33,098 nt of DNA from an uncultured Candidatus Thioglobus sp. (lineage in GTDB: Bacteria; Pseudomonadota; Gammaproteobacteria; PS1; Pseudothioglobaceae): contig GG730011.1 of the NCBI GenBank assembly GCA_000205985.2, forward strand, positions 1 to 33,098, read 5' to 3'. Below are positions 18,473 to 26,179 of the stretch, one piece after another; positions within the stretch are counted from its first letter, which is position 1, and each line of letters opens with the position of its first letter. The position numbers were made by a program, and so were the translations under genes. Under the pieces are notes generated by a model. The model saw only the letters and a list, made by a program, of their open reading frames with translations, made no database searches and was not told where the DNA came from.

Positions 18473-19594
18473 TTATTTTCTAATCATTGTGGAGGCGGAC
18501 GGATTAACCAATACCATCTCTCCTGAATAAATACCAGATAGTATGCTTGACCATCCGTTATCAGCTGTATCGCCAACACGCACAAAGCGCATTTCTAATT
18601 GACCATCTTTTTGCACATAAACAGTGGGTAGGGATCCCCGTAGAATAATGGCAGTACTTGGTACTGTTACCAATTCTATAGAATTTTTAGAAAGCTCTGG
18701 AATCATAACTTCAACGTACATACCTGGTGAAGCCTGTGTATTTTTTGGAAGTTTAAATTTAACGGTAATCGTATGTCCCATGGTATCAGCCATTGGAAAG
18801 ATGCGCACTACATCGATGGGCATGGTTTTTTCATTTTGATCCAAGCGTGCTTTGAGTGTCATCCCCTTACTAAGTCCTTTGACTAAGCGTGCTGGAACTT
18901 CAGCGCGGATTTGCAATTGATTAGTATCGCCAAAAAGAAACATTGGAACACCAGGTTGTGCGGGTTGTCCAATTTCTACCATTTTTCTTAAAATTACACC
19001 GTCAAACGGGGCAATAATAGTAGCGTTAGAAATGTTTTCATCCAGCTCGCGTAATCCTGCTAAAGCTTGAAGGTGGGCATTTTTAGCAGTTTCCAGTTGG
19101 ATCTCCATGGCGTAAAGATTGGTTTGTCTTTGCACGGAAGAATTACCTTCTCCCGTTATGCTTCTCATTGGATCGGAAAACATACTGACCATACTCGGCA
19201 TGCCAGCCAACATTGCATTGGATTGTGAATTTGGATTTTTTCTTTCATTGTACAGTTGCATTTGGGCATTGCGAATGCCAGCACTGGCGCTATCAATTTG
19301 AGCTTTGGCTTGCTCTCTTTTAGCCATCATTGCAGCAATGTCTTGCCTTGCTAGTTGCTCGCCTTGTTTGAAAGCATCCCCCTCTTCACCAGCAATGAAG
19401 ATAATGTCGCCTGGCATTTTAGCCACTAGATTGACTTCACGATGAGGAATGACGGTCCCACCTAAAGAAGTGAATGAACCAATGCGGCTGGTCTTCGCAG
19501 CAACAAACTCCGAAGCGATTGTAACTTGGGAAATCCAGAGCAATAAGATGCCTACAGCAATGGGCTTGGTGAGAGATATTTTCATAATGTTCAT
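18473..19594 (-). CDS. RND efflux periplasmic adaptor, minus-strand unit
   Basis: This 373-residue adaptor has a good signal peptide (about 1-27, MKISLTK then a hydrophobic core). Met4 may be the true start, since either ATG is plausible. Lipoyl halves are at about 45-80 and 192-220 (NATIIAPFDGVILRK), with an alpha-hairpin between. The hairpin holds a Met-rich insert, MLAGMPSMVSMFSDPM, with Met128, 132, 135, 138 and 143, matching the plus-strand adaptor. The C-terminal half has the barrel segment IRAEVPARLVKGLSKG and the later GMYVEVMIPE. It leads the two-gene unit with the pump, 91 bases after lipA. Confidence 0.9.
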   Translation of the reverse strand: MNIMKISLTKPIAVGILLLWISQVTIASEFVAAKTSRIGSFTSLGGTVIPHREVNLVAKMPGDIIFIAGEEGDAFKQGEQLARQDIAAMMAKREQAKAQIDSASAGIRNAQMQLYNERKNPNSQSNAMLAGMPSMVSMFSDPMRSITGEGNSSVQRQTNLYAMEIQLETAKNAHLQALAGLRELDENISNATIIAPFDGVILRKMVEIGQPAQPGVPMFLFGDTNQLQIRAEVPARLVKGLSKGMTLKARLDQNEKTMPIDVVRIFPMADTMGHTITVKFKLPKNTQASPGMYVEVMIPELSKNSIELVTVPSTAIILRGSLPTVYVQKDGQLEMRFVRVGDTADNGWSSILSGIYSGEMVLVNPSASTMIRK

Positions 19595-19685
19595 CTTTTT
19601 TAAAAAATATAGGTTGATTCTACCATCATTGCCACTTTTAGTGGCGTACTTTAGTTAGGACAGGGCTTGTTTTTAAAGGCTGTTT

Positions 19686-20633
19686 TTAATTAACTGATTC
19701 ACCTTGAACTTGCAAATCAGCATGATAAGACGAGCGCACCATCGGACCACTGGCCACTTGAGAAAATCCCATTTGTATTGCAAAGTTTTTGTAACGATCA
19801 AACTGCTTAGGGGTGATGTATTCTTCGACAGCCAGATGATGTTTGCTCGGTTGTAAGTATTGACCAAGCGCTAGCATATCCACATCGTGAGCACGAAGGT
19901 CTGATAATGTATTTAGAACTTGTTGTTCGTTTTCACCCACGCCTAGCATCAAACCTGATTTTGTGATTACTTCAGGGTGTTGGTTTTTAAAGGCTTTTAA
20001 CAGTTTGAGTGAATATTGATAATCAGCCCCTGGTCGTACTTTTGGATACAGGTTAGGCACTGTTTCTAAGTTGTGGTTAAACACGTCAGGCGGACAAGAT
20101 TCAAGCACTTCCAGAGCTTTTTCCATTCTGCCTCTAAAGTCAGGAGTAAGTATTTCAATCTTAACATTGGGCGTGGTTTGTTTAATTTGATCAATACACT
20201 GCTTGAAATGATGAGCGCCACCATCACGCAGATCATCACGATCAACCGAGGTGATCACCACGTATTTGAGTGCCATTTTTTCAATGGTTTCTGCCAAGTG
20301 TTTTGGTTCATCTGCATCCAAAGGTTTTGGCTTGCCGTGTGCCACATCACAAAAAGGGCATCGGCGTGTGCAAATTTGCCCCATGATCATAAAGGTAGCC
20401 GTACCGTGATTAAAGCATTCGGCTAGATTTGGGCATTGCGCTTCTTCACAGACTGTGAATAGTTTTTGTGAGCGAAGGGTTTTTTTAAGTTGATCTACTT
20501 TGGAACCAGCAGGGTGTTTAATGCGAATCCAACTTGGTTTTCTCAGCGGTGCACGAGTTGCATCGGGTTTAATTTTTAAACGCGAGGTTTTTGATTCGCC
20601 TTTTAAGGCTTTAATTTCAACTTCTTGTAACAT
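19686..20633 (-). CDS. lipA: Lipoyl synthase LipA
   Basis: LipA is a radical-SAM enzyme that inserts two sulfurs into octanoyl groups on lipoate-dependent proteins. The 315-residue protein has both iron-sulfur clusters: the auxiliary cluster cysteines in [12 protein letters not shown] near residue 57, and the radical-SAM motif CTRRCPFC near residue 88. The C-terminal region with [12 protein letters not shown] is typical of the family. It overlaps the end of lipB by 17 bases and is the last gene of the ybeD-lipB-lipA group. Confidence 0.97.
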   Translation of the reverse strand: MLQEVEIKALKGESKTSRLKIKPDATRAPLRKPSWIRIKHPAGSKVDQLKKTLRSQKLFTVCEEAQCPNLAECFNHGTATFMIMGQICTRRCPFCDVAHGKPKPLDADEPKHLAETIEKMALKYVVITSVDRDDLRDGGAHHFKQCIDQIKQTTPNVKIEILTPDFRGRMEKALEVLESCPPDVFNHNLETVPNLYPKVRPGADYQYSLKLLKAFKNQHPEVITKSGLMLGVGENEQQVLNTLSDLRAHDVDMLALGQYLQPSKHHLAVEEYITPKQFDRYKNFAIQMGFSQVASGPMVRSSYHADLQVQGESVN

Positions 20634-21237
20634 TTTTAATTAAAATTTGACTCAGCTCATTAGCAACGTTTTTCAGTTTAACATTATCCGTTAAATCACT
20701 CAGCTGTGTTACTTTCAATCCTTGGTATCCGCAAGGGTTTATTTGTGCGAAAGGAGATAGGTCCATATCCACATTTAAACTTAATCCGTGATACATACTT
20801 CCATTTTTAACTTTAAGCCCAAGAGCAGCGATTTTAGTGCCATTAACGTACACACCCGGTGCACCTTCTTTCAAATGCGATTCAATTTGATAATCAGCAA
20901 GTAAGCCCATGATTGACTGTTCAATTAAAGACACGATTTTCTTCACCCCAATGCCCAAACGCTTTAAATCAATCAAACAATAAATAATCAGTTGCCCTGG
21001 TCCGTGATAAGTAATTTGACCCCCTCTATCTGTTTTAACAATAGGAATTTTACTTACGCCAGTTTCGAGTAAAAAATGCTCAGGCTTGCTAGAAATCCCC
21101 TCGGTAAAAACACTGGGGTGTTCGACAATCCACAGTTCATCCTCAGTGTTGGGTTTTCGCTCAGCATTGAAGCGCTTCATTTTCTCCCAAGTTGTTAGGT
21201 AATCTTGTTGATCTAAATTAACAACTTTCATCATCAA
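20617..21237 (-). CDS. lipB: Octanoyltransferase LipB
   Basis: LipB moves the octanoyl chain from ACP onto a lysine of lipoyl domains, giving LipA its substrate. The 206-residue protein has the family signature [20 protein letters not shown], the lysine in [12 protein letters not shown], and the catalytic cysteine in [13 protein letters not shown]. Met2 is an alternative start. It begins six bases after the YbeD-like gene. Confidence 0.96.
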   Translation of the reverse strand: MMMKVVNLDQQDYLTTWEKMKRFNAERKPNTEDELWIVEHPSVFTEGISSKPEHFLLETGVSKIPIVKTDRGGQITYHGPGQLIIYCLIDLKRLGIGVKKIVSLIEQSIMGLLADYQIESHLKEGAPGVYVNGTKIAALGLKVKNGSMYHGLSLNVDMDLSPFAQINPCGYQGLKVTQLSDLTDNVKLKNVANELSQILIKNVTRS

Positions 21238-21243
21238 AATAAT

Positions 21244-21522
21244 TCAGAGCACGTAAGCCACTAAAGAGCAGTCTTGCAATTCTTGGTTGATTGAATCCAA
21301 TTGAGTCCTGCTGGTAGCAATAATACGCACGGTAAGAGACACGTATTTACCCTTAGAACTGCGTTTGATGCTGATTTGATTAGGGTGTAATTTATCCGTG
21401 TGTTTTTCAATGATCGAGCAAATGGTGATGTGCAGTTCTTCATGTTCTTTGCCAAAAACTTTCACTGGGTAGTCACAGGGGAAATTAAAGATTTCTTCAG
21501 AGCTTAAATTAGACGTATTCAT
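21244..21522 (-). CDS. YbeD-like protein, DUF493
   Basis: A 92-residue protein of the DUF493/YbeD family, a small ACT-like fold that may regulate but has no proven reaction. Matching parts are FNFPCDYPVKVFG near the start and SSKGKYVSLTVRIIATSRTQLDSI in the second half. In E. coli ybeD neighbours lipB, and that order holds here. It is the first gene of the lipoate group, and a good promoter lies at 21551-21579. Confidence 0.88.
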   Translation of the reverse strand: MNTSNLSSEEIFNFPCDYPVKVFGKEHEELHITICSIIEKHTDKLHPNQISIKRSSKGKYVSLTVRIIATSRTQLDSINQELQDCSLVAYVL

Positions 21523-21550
21523 AGCAAGTAATTTTATCGGTTATTGCTAT

Positions 21551-21579
21551 AAAATAGGGTCAGTTTTCATATTTTTCAA
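21551..21579 (-). promoter_or_regulatory. Probable sigma-70 promoter of ybeD-lipB-lipA
   Basis: On the minus strand TTGAAA (21579-21574) and TATTTT (21556-21551) are 17 bases apart. Transcription would start about 20 bases before the YbeD-like ATG. Confidence 0.5.
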
Positions 21580-21583
21580 GTTA

Positions 21584-21609
21584 AAAGGACACCTCTAGGG
21601 GTATTTATA
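21584..21609. repeat. Left copy of a 26-bp inverted repeat centred on CTAG
   Basis: This copy matches the reverse complement of 21826-21851 at 23 of 26 bases. Its core ACCTCTAGGGGT is itself nearly palindromic around CTAG at 21595-21598. It lies exactly between the two divergent -35 boxes (21574-21579 and 21614-21619), where a regulator could act on both promoters. Confidence 0.75.
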
Positions 21610-21613
21610 TTTT

Positions 21614-21643
21614 TTGACAACGGAAAATTTTTTTTTGTAAAAT
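21614..21643 (+). promoter_or_regulatory. Probable sigma-70 promoter of the MoxR-NnrS operon
   Basis: A perfect -35 box TTGACA (21614-21619) is followed after 18 bases by TAAAAT (21638-21643). The resulting leader to the ATPase ATG is about 200 bases. Confidence 0.55.
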
Positions 21644-21703
21644 AAAATTATGCAGATATAGTGATTCATATATCAAATAATTTTATAAAACAGATGGAGA
21701 TTT

Positions 21704-21726
21704 TCCTAAGCCCCAAAGGGCAAGGA
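21704..21726 (+). promoter_or_regulatory. Leader hairpin upstream of the MoxR ATPase gene
   Basis: TCCT and GCCC pair with GGGC and AGGA around a CAAA loop, with a small AA/A bulge. TTTT follows directly. It stands out as the only GC-rich patch in the leader and could be an attenuator or weak terminator. This is structure seen by eye, without folding energies. Confidence 0.4.
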
Positions 21727-21825
21727 TTTTAAATATTTTAGATGCGTTAAATTTTTCAGCAATATGAATGACTATTACTTAAAAAATTATGTCTTACTAA
21801 AAGGTTTAAAATACTTGCAAAATTC

Positions 21826-21851
21826 TACAAATATCCCTAGAGGTATCCTTT
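21826..21851. repeat. Right copy of the 26-bp inverted repeat, overlapping the ribosome site
   Basis: The core ATCCCTAGAGGTAT is centred on CTAG at 21837-21840. The AGAGG inside it is the likely ribosome binding site of the ATPase gene, whose ATG follows at 21853. A protein bound here, or pairing with the left copy, would affect translation or transcription of the operon. Confidence 0.75.
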
Positions 21852-21852
21852 A

Positions 21853-22893
21853 ATGCGCCCAGAACAAGTTAGTAAAATACTGAAGCAAGAATTTGAATCC
21901 GTGGTTCATGGTCATCACACGCCCGTTATGTTGTGGGGTGCCCCGGGTATTGGCAAATCACAAATCATATCCCAAGTTGCGATTGAACACAATGTAGCTG
22001 TAATTGACATTCGTTTATCACAAATGGAACCGAGTGATCTGCGTGGTATCCCGTTTAAAAATGGTGAGCTGGTTGATTGGTCCATTCCATCGCTATTGCC
22101 CGATGAAAAGCGACATGGGAAGCAAGGGGTTTTGTTTTTAGATGAGATTACCTCAGCACCTCCAACCGTGTCTGCAGCGGCTTATCAATTAATCCTAGAC
22201 CGTCGCTTGGGTGATTACACAGTGCCTGATGGCTGGGTTATTTTTGCCGCCGGCAATCGTCAGGGCGATCGGGGTGTAACTTACTCCATGCCGGCACCAT
22301 TGGCCAATCGTTTTTCACATTATGAACTGGACGTCAATCTTGATGACTGGGTAGCATGGGCTTATAAAAATAACATCGATGAACGCATCATTGGTTTTCT
22401 TCGTTATCGTCCAGAGCATTTATTTGAGTTTGATCCAGTGCACAATCCAAACGCTTTCCCATCGCCAAGAACTTGGGAGTTTACTCATCGTGCCTTGCAA
22501 AAATTTGACAACAACTTAGATTTATTCAGACAAGCGGCCAACGCTTGTGTGGGTGAAGTAGCCGGTGTTGAAGTCGCTACTTTTATCGAGCATCTTGAAG
22601 ACTTGCCAGATTTAGATGCGATTGTGAATGGTGAATCGGTTTCCATTCCAGATGCCATTGATCTTCAATACGCGATTTGTTCGGCTTTAGTGGGTAGGGC
22701 GATTAGCGTTAAAGGCAAAGACAATGCCCAACAAATTTGGGGTAATATCCTTAACTTTGCCCGTGACTTCCCACAAAAAGAACTTGGCGTTATGTTGGTC
22801 TCTGATATGCAACGTGCGATTGGTGAAGATATTTTCGAAATACCAGAGTTTGCCAATTGGGCCAGTAAAATTGCCGACACCATGTTTGATTAA
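21853..22893 (+). CDS. MoxR-type AAA+ ATPase
   Basis: A 346-residue AAA+ protein of the MoxR/NorQ type, which usually works with a VWA-domain partner to insert metal cofactors or remodel enzymes. Walker A is GAPGIGKS (29-36), Walker B is VLFLDE (93-98), and the arginine near ANRFSHYELD (Arg153) fits the sensor or finger region. The Walker B segment continues ITSAPPTVSAAAYQLILDRR, typical of this branch. It leads a five-gene operon whose fourth gene is a VWA-like protein, so the two probably act together. The ribosome site AGAGG lies within an inverted repeat. Confidence 0.93.
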   Translation: MRPEQVSKILKQEFESVVHGHHTPVMLWGAPGIGKSQIISQVAIEHNVAVIDIRLSQMEPSDLRGIPFKNGELVDWSIPSLLPDEKRHGKQGVLFLDEITSAPPTVSAAAYQLILDRRLGDYTVPDGWVIFAAGNRQGDRGVTYSMPAPLANRFSHYELDVNLDDWVAWAYKNNIDERIIGFLRYRPEHLFEFDPVHNPNAFPSPRTWEFTHRALQKFDNNLDLFRQAANACVGEVAGVEVATFIEHLEDLPDLDAIVNGESVSIPDAIDLQYAICSALVGRAISVKGKDNAQQIWGNILNFARDFPQKELGVMLVSDMQRAIGEDIFEIPEFANWASKIADTMFD

Positions 22894-22905
22894 AAATCCT
22901 TACTT

Positions 22906-24087
22906 ATGATTAACCTTAACCAAAACAACCAATACTCGACCATTCCTTTTTTACGCTTAGGATTTAGACCTTTTTTCTTTGCCACAGGGCTAATCGGTGT
23001 GTTATCAATGCTAATGTGGATGTTGTTTTATCCGTCAATCATGCCGGTTAACAACATTAATCCTATTGATTGGCATGCACATGAGATGATTTTTGCTTAT
23101 TCCTCAGCGGTTACGGTTGGATTTTTACTTACGGCAAGTAAAAATTGGACAGGCGTACAAACGCTGTACAACAAATCATTATTGCTTTTATTATTACTAT
23201 GGATAGCAGGGCGTTTTTTGCCTTTTATCAGTAATGAACATCTTATTTATCAAGCCATTGTCGATTCTAGTTTTTTAATCGTTTCAACCATTGCCATTGC
23301 TTATCCAATCATTAAAGGTAAAAACTGGAACAACATCAGTGTTGTGGCTAAAGTATTTTTACTCACGGTTGCTCATATCTTGTTCTATTTAGGCCTCTTA
23401 GGATTCCTTGATCAAGGTGTGTACTTAGGGGTTTACTTGGGTTTTTATTTAATCATTAGTTTATTGTTCATGATGTCGAGAAGGCTATTGCCTTTTTTTA
23501 TTGAGCGCGGTCTTGGACTAAAAACTGAATTAAAAAATTCTAAATTTTTAGACGTTTCAAGTCTATTTTTATTTTTAGCATTTATGGTGGTTGAAATTTT
23601 CTTTGCCAGCGTACTGAGCACTGTTATTGCCGGAATTTTATTTGTCATTCATGCCATACGCATGTACAACTGGTACCACCCAAAAATTTGGAAAAAATCA
23701 CTGTTGTGGAGCATCTATCTGGCTTATGGTTTTTTAACACTGGGTTTTGCTATTAATGTTATTGGTTATTTCACACCCATGGGGCCTAATCTCGATATTC
23801 ATGCTTTTTCTTTTGGTATTGCGCTTATGGTGCTTAGCATGATGTCACGAGTTACTTTGGGGCATACGGGGCGTAATGTATTCGATCCGCCTAAGCGATT
23901 AGGTATTATGTTTTCCTTGCTAATTTTGTCTTTTGTTTTTCGAGTGCTGATGACAATAGTTAGCATTGAAAATTACGTCGAATGGATATTTATTTCGCAA
24001 GTTTTATGGGTCATTGCATTTGTATTTTTCCTAATCATTTACACACCTATGTTTTTTAAAGCAAGAGTTGATGGACAATTTGGCTAA
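22906..24087 (+). CDS. NnrS family heme-copper-type membrane protein
   Basis: NnrS proteins are 12-helix inner-membrane proteins that contain heme and copper and protect against nitric oxide damage in denitrifiers and pathogens. This 393-residue copy has the family signatures FLRLGFRPFFFATG near the start, DWHAHEMIFAYSSA around residue 51, and GFLLTASKNWTGVQTLY around residue 70. Later it has SMMSRVTLGHTGR with a conserved histidine. Hydrophobic segments fill the chain. It is 12 bases after the ATPase and overlaps the hemerythrin start as TAATG. Exact NnrS chemistry is not settled; the NO role is family knowledge. Confidence 0.93.
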   Translation: MINLNQNNQYSTIPFLRLGFRPFFFATGLIGVLSMLMWMLFYPSIMPVNNINPIDWHAHEMIFAYSSAVTVGFLLTASKNWTGVQTLYNKSLLLLLLLWIAGRFLPFISNEHLIYQAIVDSSFLIVSTIAIAYPIIKGKNWNNISVVAKVFLLTVAHILFYLGLLGFLDQGVYLGVYLGFYLIISLLFMMSRRLLPFFIERGLGLKTELKNSKFLDVSSLFLFLAFMVVEIFFASVLSTVIAGILFVIHAIRMYNWYHPKIWKKSLLWSIYLAYGFLTLGFAINVIGYFTPMGPNLDIHAFSFGIALMVLSMMSRVTLGHTGRNVFDPPKRLGIMFSLLILSFVFRVLMTIVSIENYVEWIFISQVLWVIAFVFFLIIYTPMFFKARVDGQFG

Positions 24088-24530
24088 TGAAAATTGCACC
24101 AGAATTATTAATCCTTACTAGAGAACACCATATTTCTTTATCGTTAGGAAACAAGGCGGTTAATACGGCTAAATCTAAAAATGAATCTGACATTAAAGCC
24201 TTGTGTTTAGAAATTTCTCAAACCTTTCGAAGCTCTTTTTCCATGCATTTTGACACCGAAGAAGAAACTATTTTCATGCCATTAAAGGGCAAATCCAGCG
24301 AGCTAGAAATCTTATGCAATCAGTTGATTAAAGAGCATCAACAACTTTATCAGTTGGCCGATGACCTTGTTGATCACCCAGAATTATTGGCTGAATTTGG
24401 TATTTTGCTCAAATCTCACAGTAGGGCAGAAGACAGAGAACTGTTTCCTAATGTTAGTTTGCTCAGTAATAGCGAACGACAAGCCATTGAAGATTCCAGC
24501 GTAAAACATTTGTCCGTTGCCAAAATATGA
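24087..24530 (+). CDS. Hemerythrin-like HHE domain protein
   Basis: A 147-residue four-helix bundle of the hemerythrin/HHE cation-binding family, which binds a di-iron centre that can react with O2 or NO. The ligand pattern is complete: REHH with His14 and His15, HFDTE with His54 and Glu58, KEH with His84, and HSRAED with His111 and Glu115/Asp116. It is a single soluble domain with no signal peptide. Its ends overlap both neighbours (TAATG with nnrS, ATGA with the VWA gene), so all three are likely made together. Sensing, storing or detoxifying NO is an inference from the context. Confidence 0.9.
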   Translation: MKIAPELLILTREHHISLSLGNKAVNTAKSKNESDIKALCLEISQTFRSSFSMHFDTEEETIFMPLKGKSSELEILCNQLIKEHQQLYQLADDLVDHPELLAEFGILLKSHSRAEDRELFPNVSLLSNSERQAIEDSSVKHLSVAKI

Positions 24531-25861
24531 GTGATTCAGACTATCCATTTTGGTCTGATGAAAAAACTCCGCCAAATCAAAAAGTCGAGGTTATTGCTGA
24601 AGACGTTATTGAGAACACCATAGAAAATATTAACCTTGAAGATGTAGAAGCCAAGCTGACAAAAGCACGCACACAACTGATATTGGATCAGCCTTTTTTA
24701 GGAAATTTAGTATTGCGCTTACCGCTAAAAGCCGCAGGATCTTGGTGTAAGACCAGCGCTACCGATGTCAAAAGTTTTTATTACAATCCTGGGTTCATTG
24801 ATTCACTCAACAATCCTCAAATCAAATTTGTTCTTATTCATGAAGCATTGCATTGTGCCTTAACGCATTTTGCGCGTCGAGGCACAAGGGTTAAGCACAA
24901 GTGGGATTTAGCCTGTGATTTTGCCATTAATCCTTTATTGGTTAAAGAAGGCTTTCATCCGCCGATTGACGTGCCTATTTTTCGCCAATACGAAGGCATG
25001 ATTGCCGAAGAAATCTACCCGATGATTGATGACAACTCTGATCAAGAACCAATGGATCAACATCTATATGATGATAATCCTGACAAAGACCAACAACAAA
25101 GCGATGGTGGACTGCGAGAAGATCAACTTCAAAATGAAAATCTAGAAAAAACAAATAAGGACAAAAATCCAAACACCGGTAAATCTCCAGCTTCACAATT
25201 AGCACAACAGCCAGCACCTTTATCACCCGATGAGGTTGATAAGCTGGCCACTCAATGGCAAAAGAACCTAGCTTCAAGTGCGCAATTGGCACAACAAGCT
25301 GGAAAGCTTGATGGGGAGTTTGCTAAACTGATTGATTTCTTTTTACAGCCTCAAGTTTCTTGGCAGTCTTTGTTGGCGCAATACATGTCAACGTTTGCGC
25401 GTGATGATTTTACTTATTCACGTCCATCGCGTCGGCCCGGAAAAGCAATTTTGCCATCGCTTCGCTCGCACCAAATTGACATCACCGTTGCTATTGATAC
25501 TTCAGGTTCCATCTCTCAAGATGAAATCGATGAATTCATCTCAGAGATTAACGCCATCAAAGCCAACATTCGTGCCGGCATTACACTGATCGCTTGTGAC
25601 GATAAAATATCCTCCGAATCACCTTGGCGATTTGAAGCTTGGGAGCAGTTATTATTCCCTGCCTCACTAGGTGGTGGAAAGGGCACTAACTTTAACCCTG
25701 TGTTCAATCTGATTAATGCTCAAGATGTTCCCAGTGATGTTGTCATCTACTTCACTGATGCCAAAGGAAAATTTCCAGAATTTGAACCTATTTACCCTGT
25801 TTTATGGCTTGTTAAAGGCAAAGAAAGAGTGCCATGGGGTTCTCGTATTCAGCTCAATTAA
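24527..25861 (+). CDS. VWA-like protein with N-terminal HExxH metallopeptidase-like domain (DUF2201)
   Basis: This 444-residue protein has two domains joined by a long, polar linker rich in Asp, Gln and Asn (about 165-250). The N-terminal domain contains HEALH at residues 105-109, a zinc-protease motif, followed by THFARRG and KWDLACDFAINPLL, as in the DUF2201 N-terminal domain. The C-terminal VWA-like domain has the metal-site motif DTSGS at 324-328 and a later FTDAKG. Such proteins pair with MoxR ATPases, here the first gene of the operon. Whether the HExxH cuts protein is not known. It starts within the hemerythrin stop (ATGA) and ends three bases before the rhodanese gene. Confidence 0.9.
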   Translation: MSDSDYPFWSDEKTPPNQKVEVIAEDVIENTIENINLEDVEAKLTKARTQLILDQPFLGNLVLRLPLKAAGSWCKTSATDVKSFYYNPGFIDSLNNPQIKFVLIHEALHCALTHFARRGTRVKHKWDLACDFAINPLLVKEGFHPPIDVPIFRQYEGMIAEEIYPMIDDNSDQEPMDQHLYDDNPDKDQQQSDGGLREDQLQNENLEKTNKDKNPNTGKSPASQLAQQPAPLSPDEVDKLATQWQKNLASSAQLAQQAGKLDGEFAKLIDFFLQPQVSWQSLLAQYMSTFARDDFTYSRPSRRPGKAILPSLRSHQIDITVAIDTSGSISQDEIDEFISEINAIKANIRAGITLIACDDKISSESPWRFEAWEQLLFPASLGGGKGTNFNPVFNLINAQDVPSDVVIYFTDAKGKFPEFEPIYPVLWLVKGKERVPWGSRIQLN

Positions 25862-25864
25862 TTC

Positions 25865-26179
25865 ATGAGAGACTTTTCTGTCATCGAACTCGATGAATAC
25901 TTAGAAGACAACTCACCATTGTTGCTCGATGTCCGTGAGCAGTGGGAGTGGAACAAGTGTCATTTTGAAGATTCCACCTTATTACCAATGGGTCAGATTA
26001 TGGCAAATATTGATACGCTAGATAAATCTCAAGAAATGGTAATTATTTGCCACCATGGCATTCGTTCAATGCAAGTAGCCAAATACTTTGATTCAATCGG
26101 ATTTGAAAATATCATCAACCTTCGTGGTGGTATTGATGCTTGGGCTAAGCAAGTGGATAGCTCAATGGAATTGTATTAA
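25865..26179 (+). CDS. Single-domain rhodanese-like sulfurtransferase
   Basis: A 104-residue rhodanese domain with LLLDVREQWEWN near residue 20 and the active-site loop CHHGIRS, catalytic Cys62. It ends with LRGGIDAWAKQVD, typical of GlpE-like proteins. It would carry persulfide sulfur, but its partner is unknown. As the last gene of the MoxR-NnrS operon it may supply sulfur for repair of iron-sulfur or metal centres, which is inference. Its TAA stop shares a TTAA with the convergent pxpC stop. Confidence 0.9.
   Translation: MRDFSVIELDEYLEDNSPLLLDVREQWEWNKCHFEDSTLLPMGQIMANIDTLDKSQEMVIICHHGIRSMQVAKYFDSIGFENIINLRGGIDAWAKQVDSSMELY

Larger units (their letters stand above)
21523..21852. other. 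330-bp divergent control region between lipoate and NnrS operons
   Basis: No gene was found here. It holds two outward-facing promoters, a CTAG-centred repeat between them, a second inverted copy of that repeat at the ATPase ribosome site, and a GC-rich hairpin inside an AT-rich leader. The leader of the plus operon would be about 200 bases long. The parts are listed separately. Confidence 0.7.

Noticed and set aside
19631-19645. Perfect hairpin GCCACT-TTT-AGTGGC after lipA as a terminator
   Set aside because: No T run follows on either strand; it may be structural or chance.
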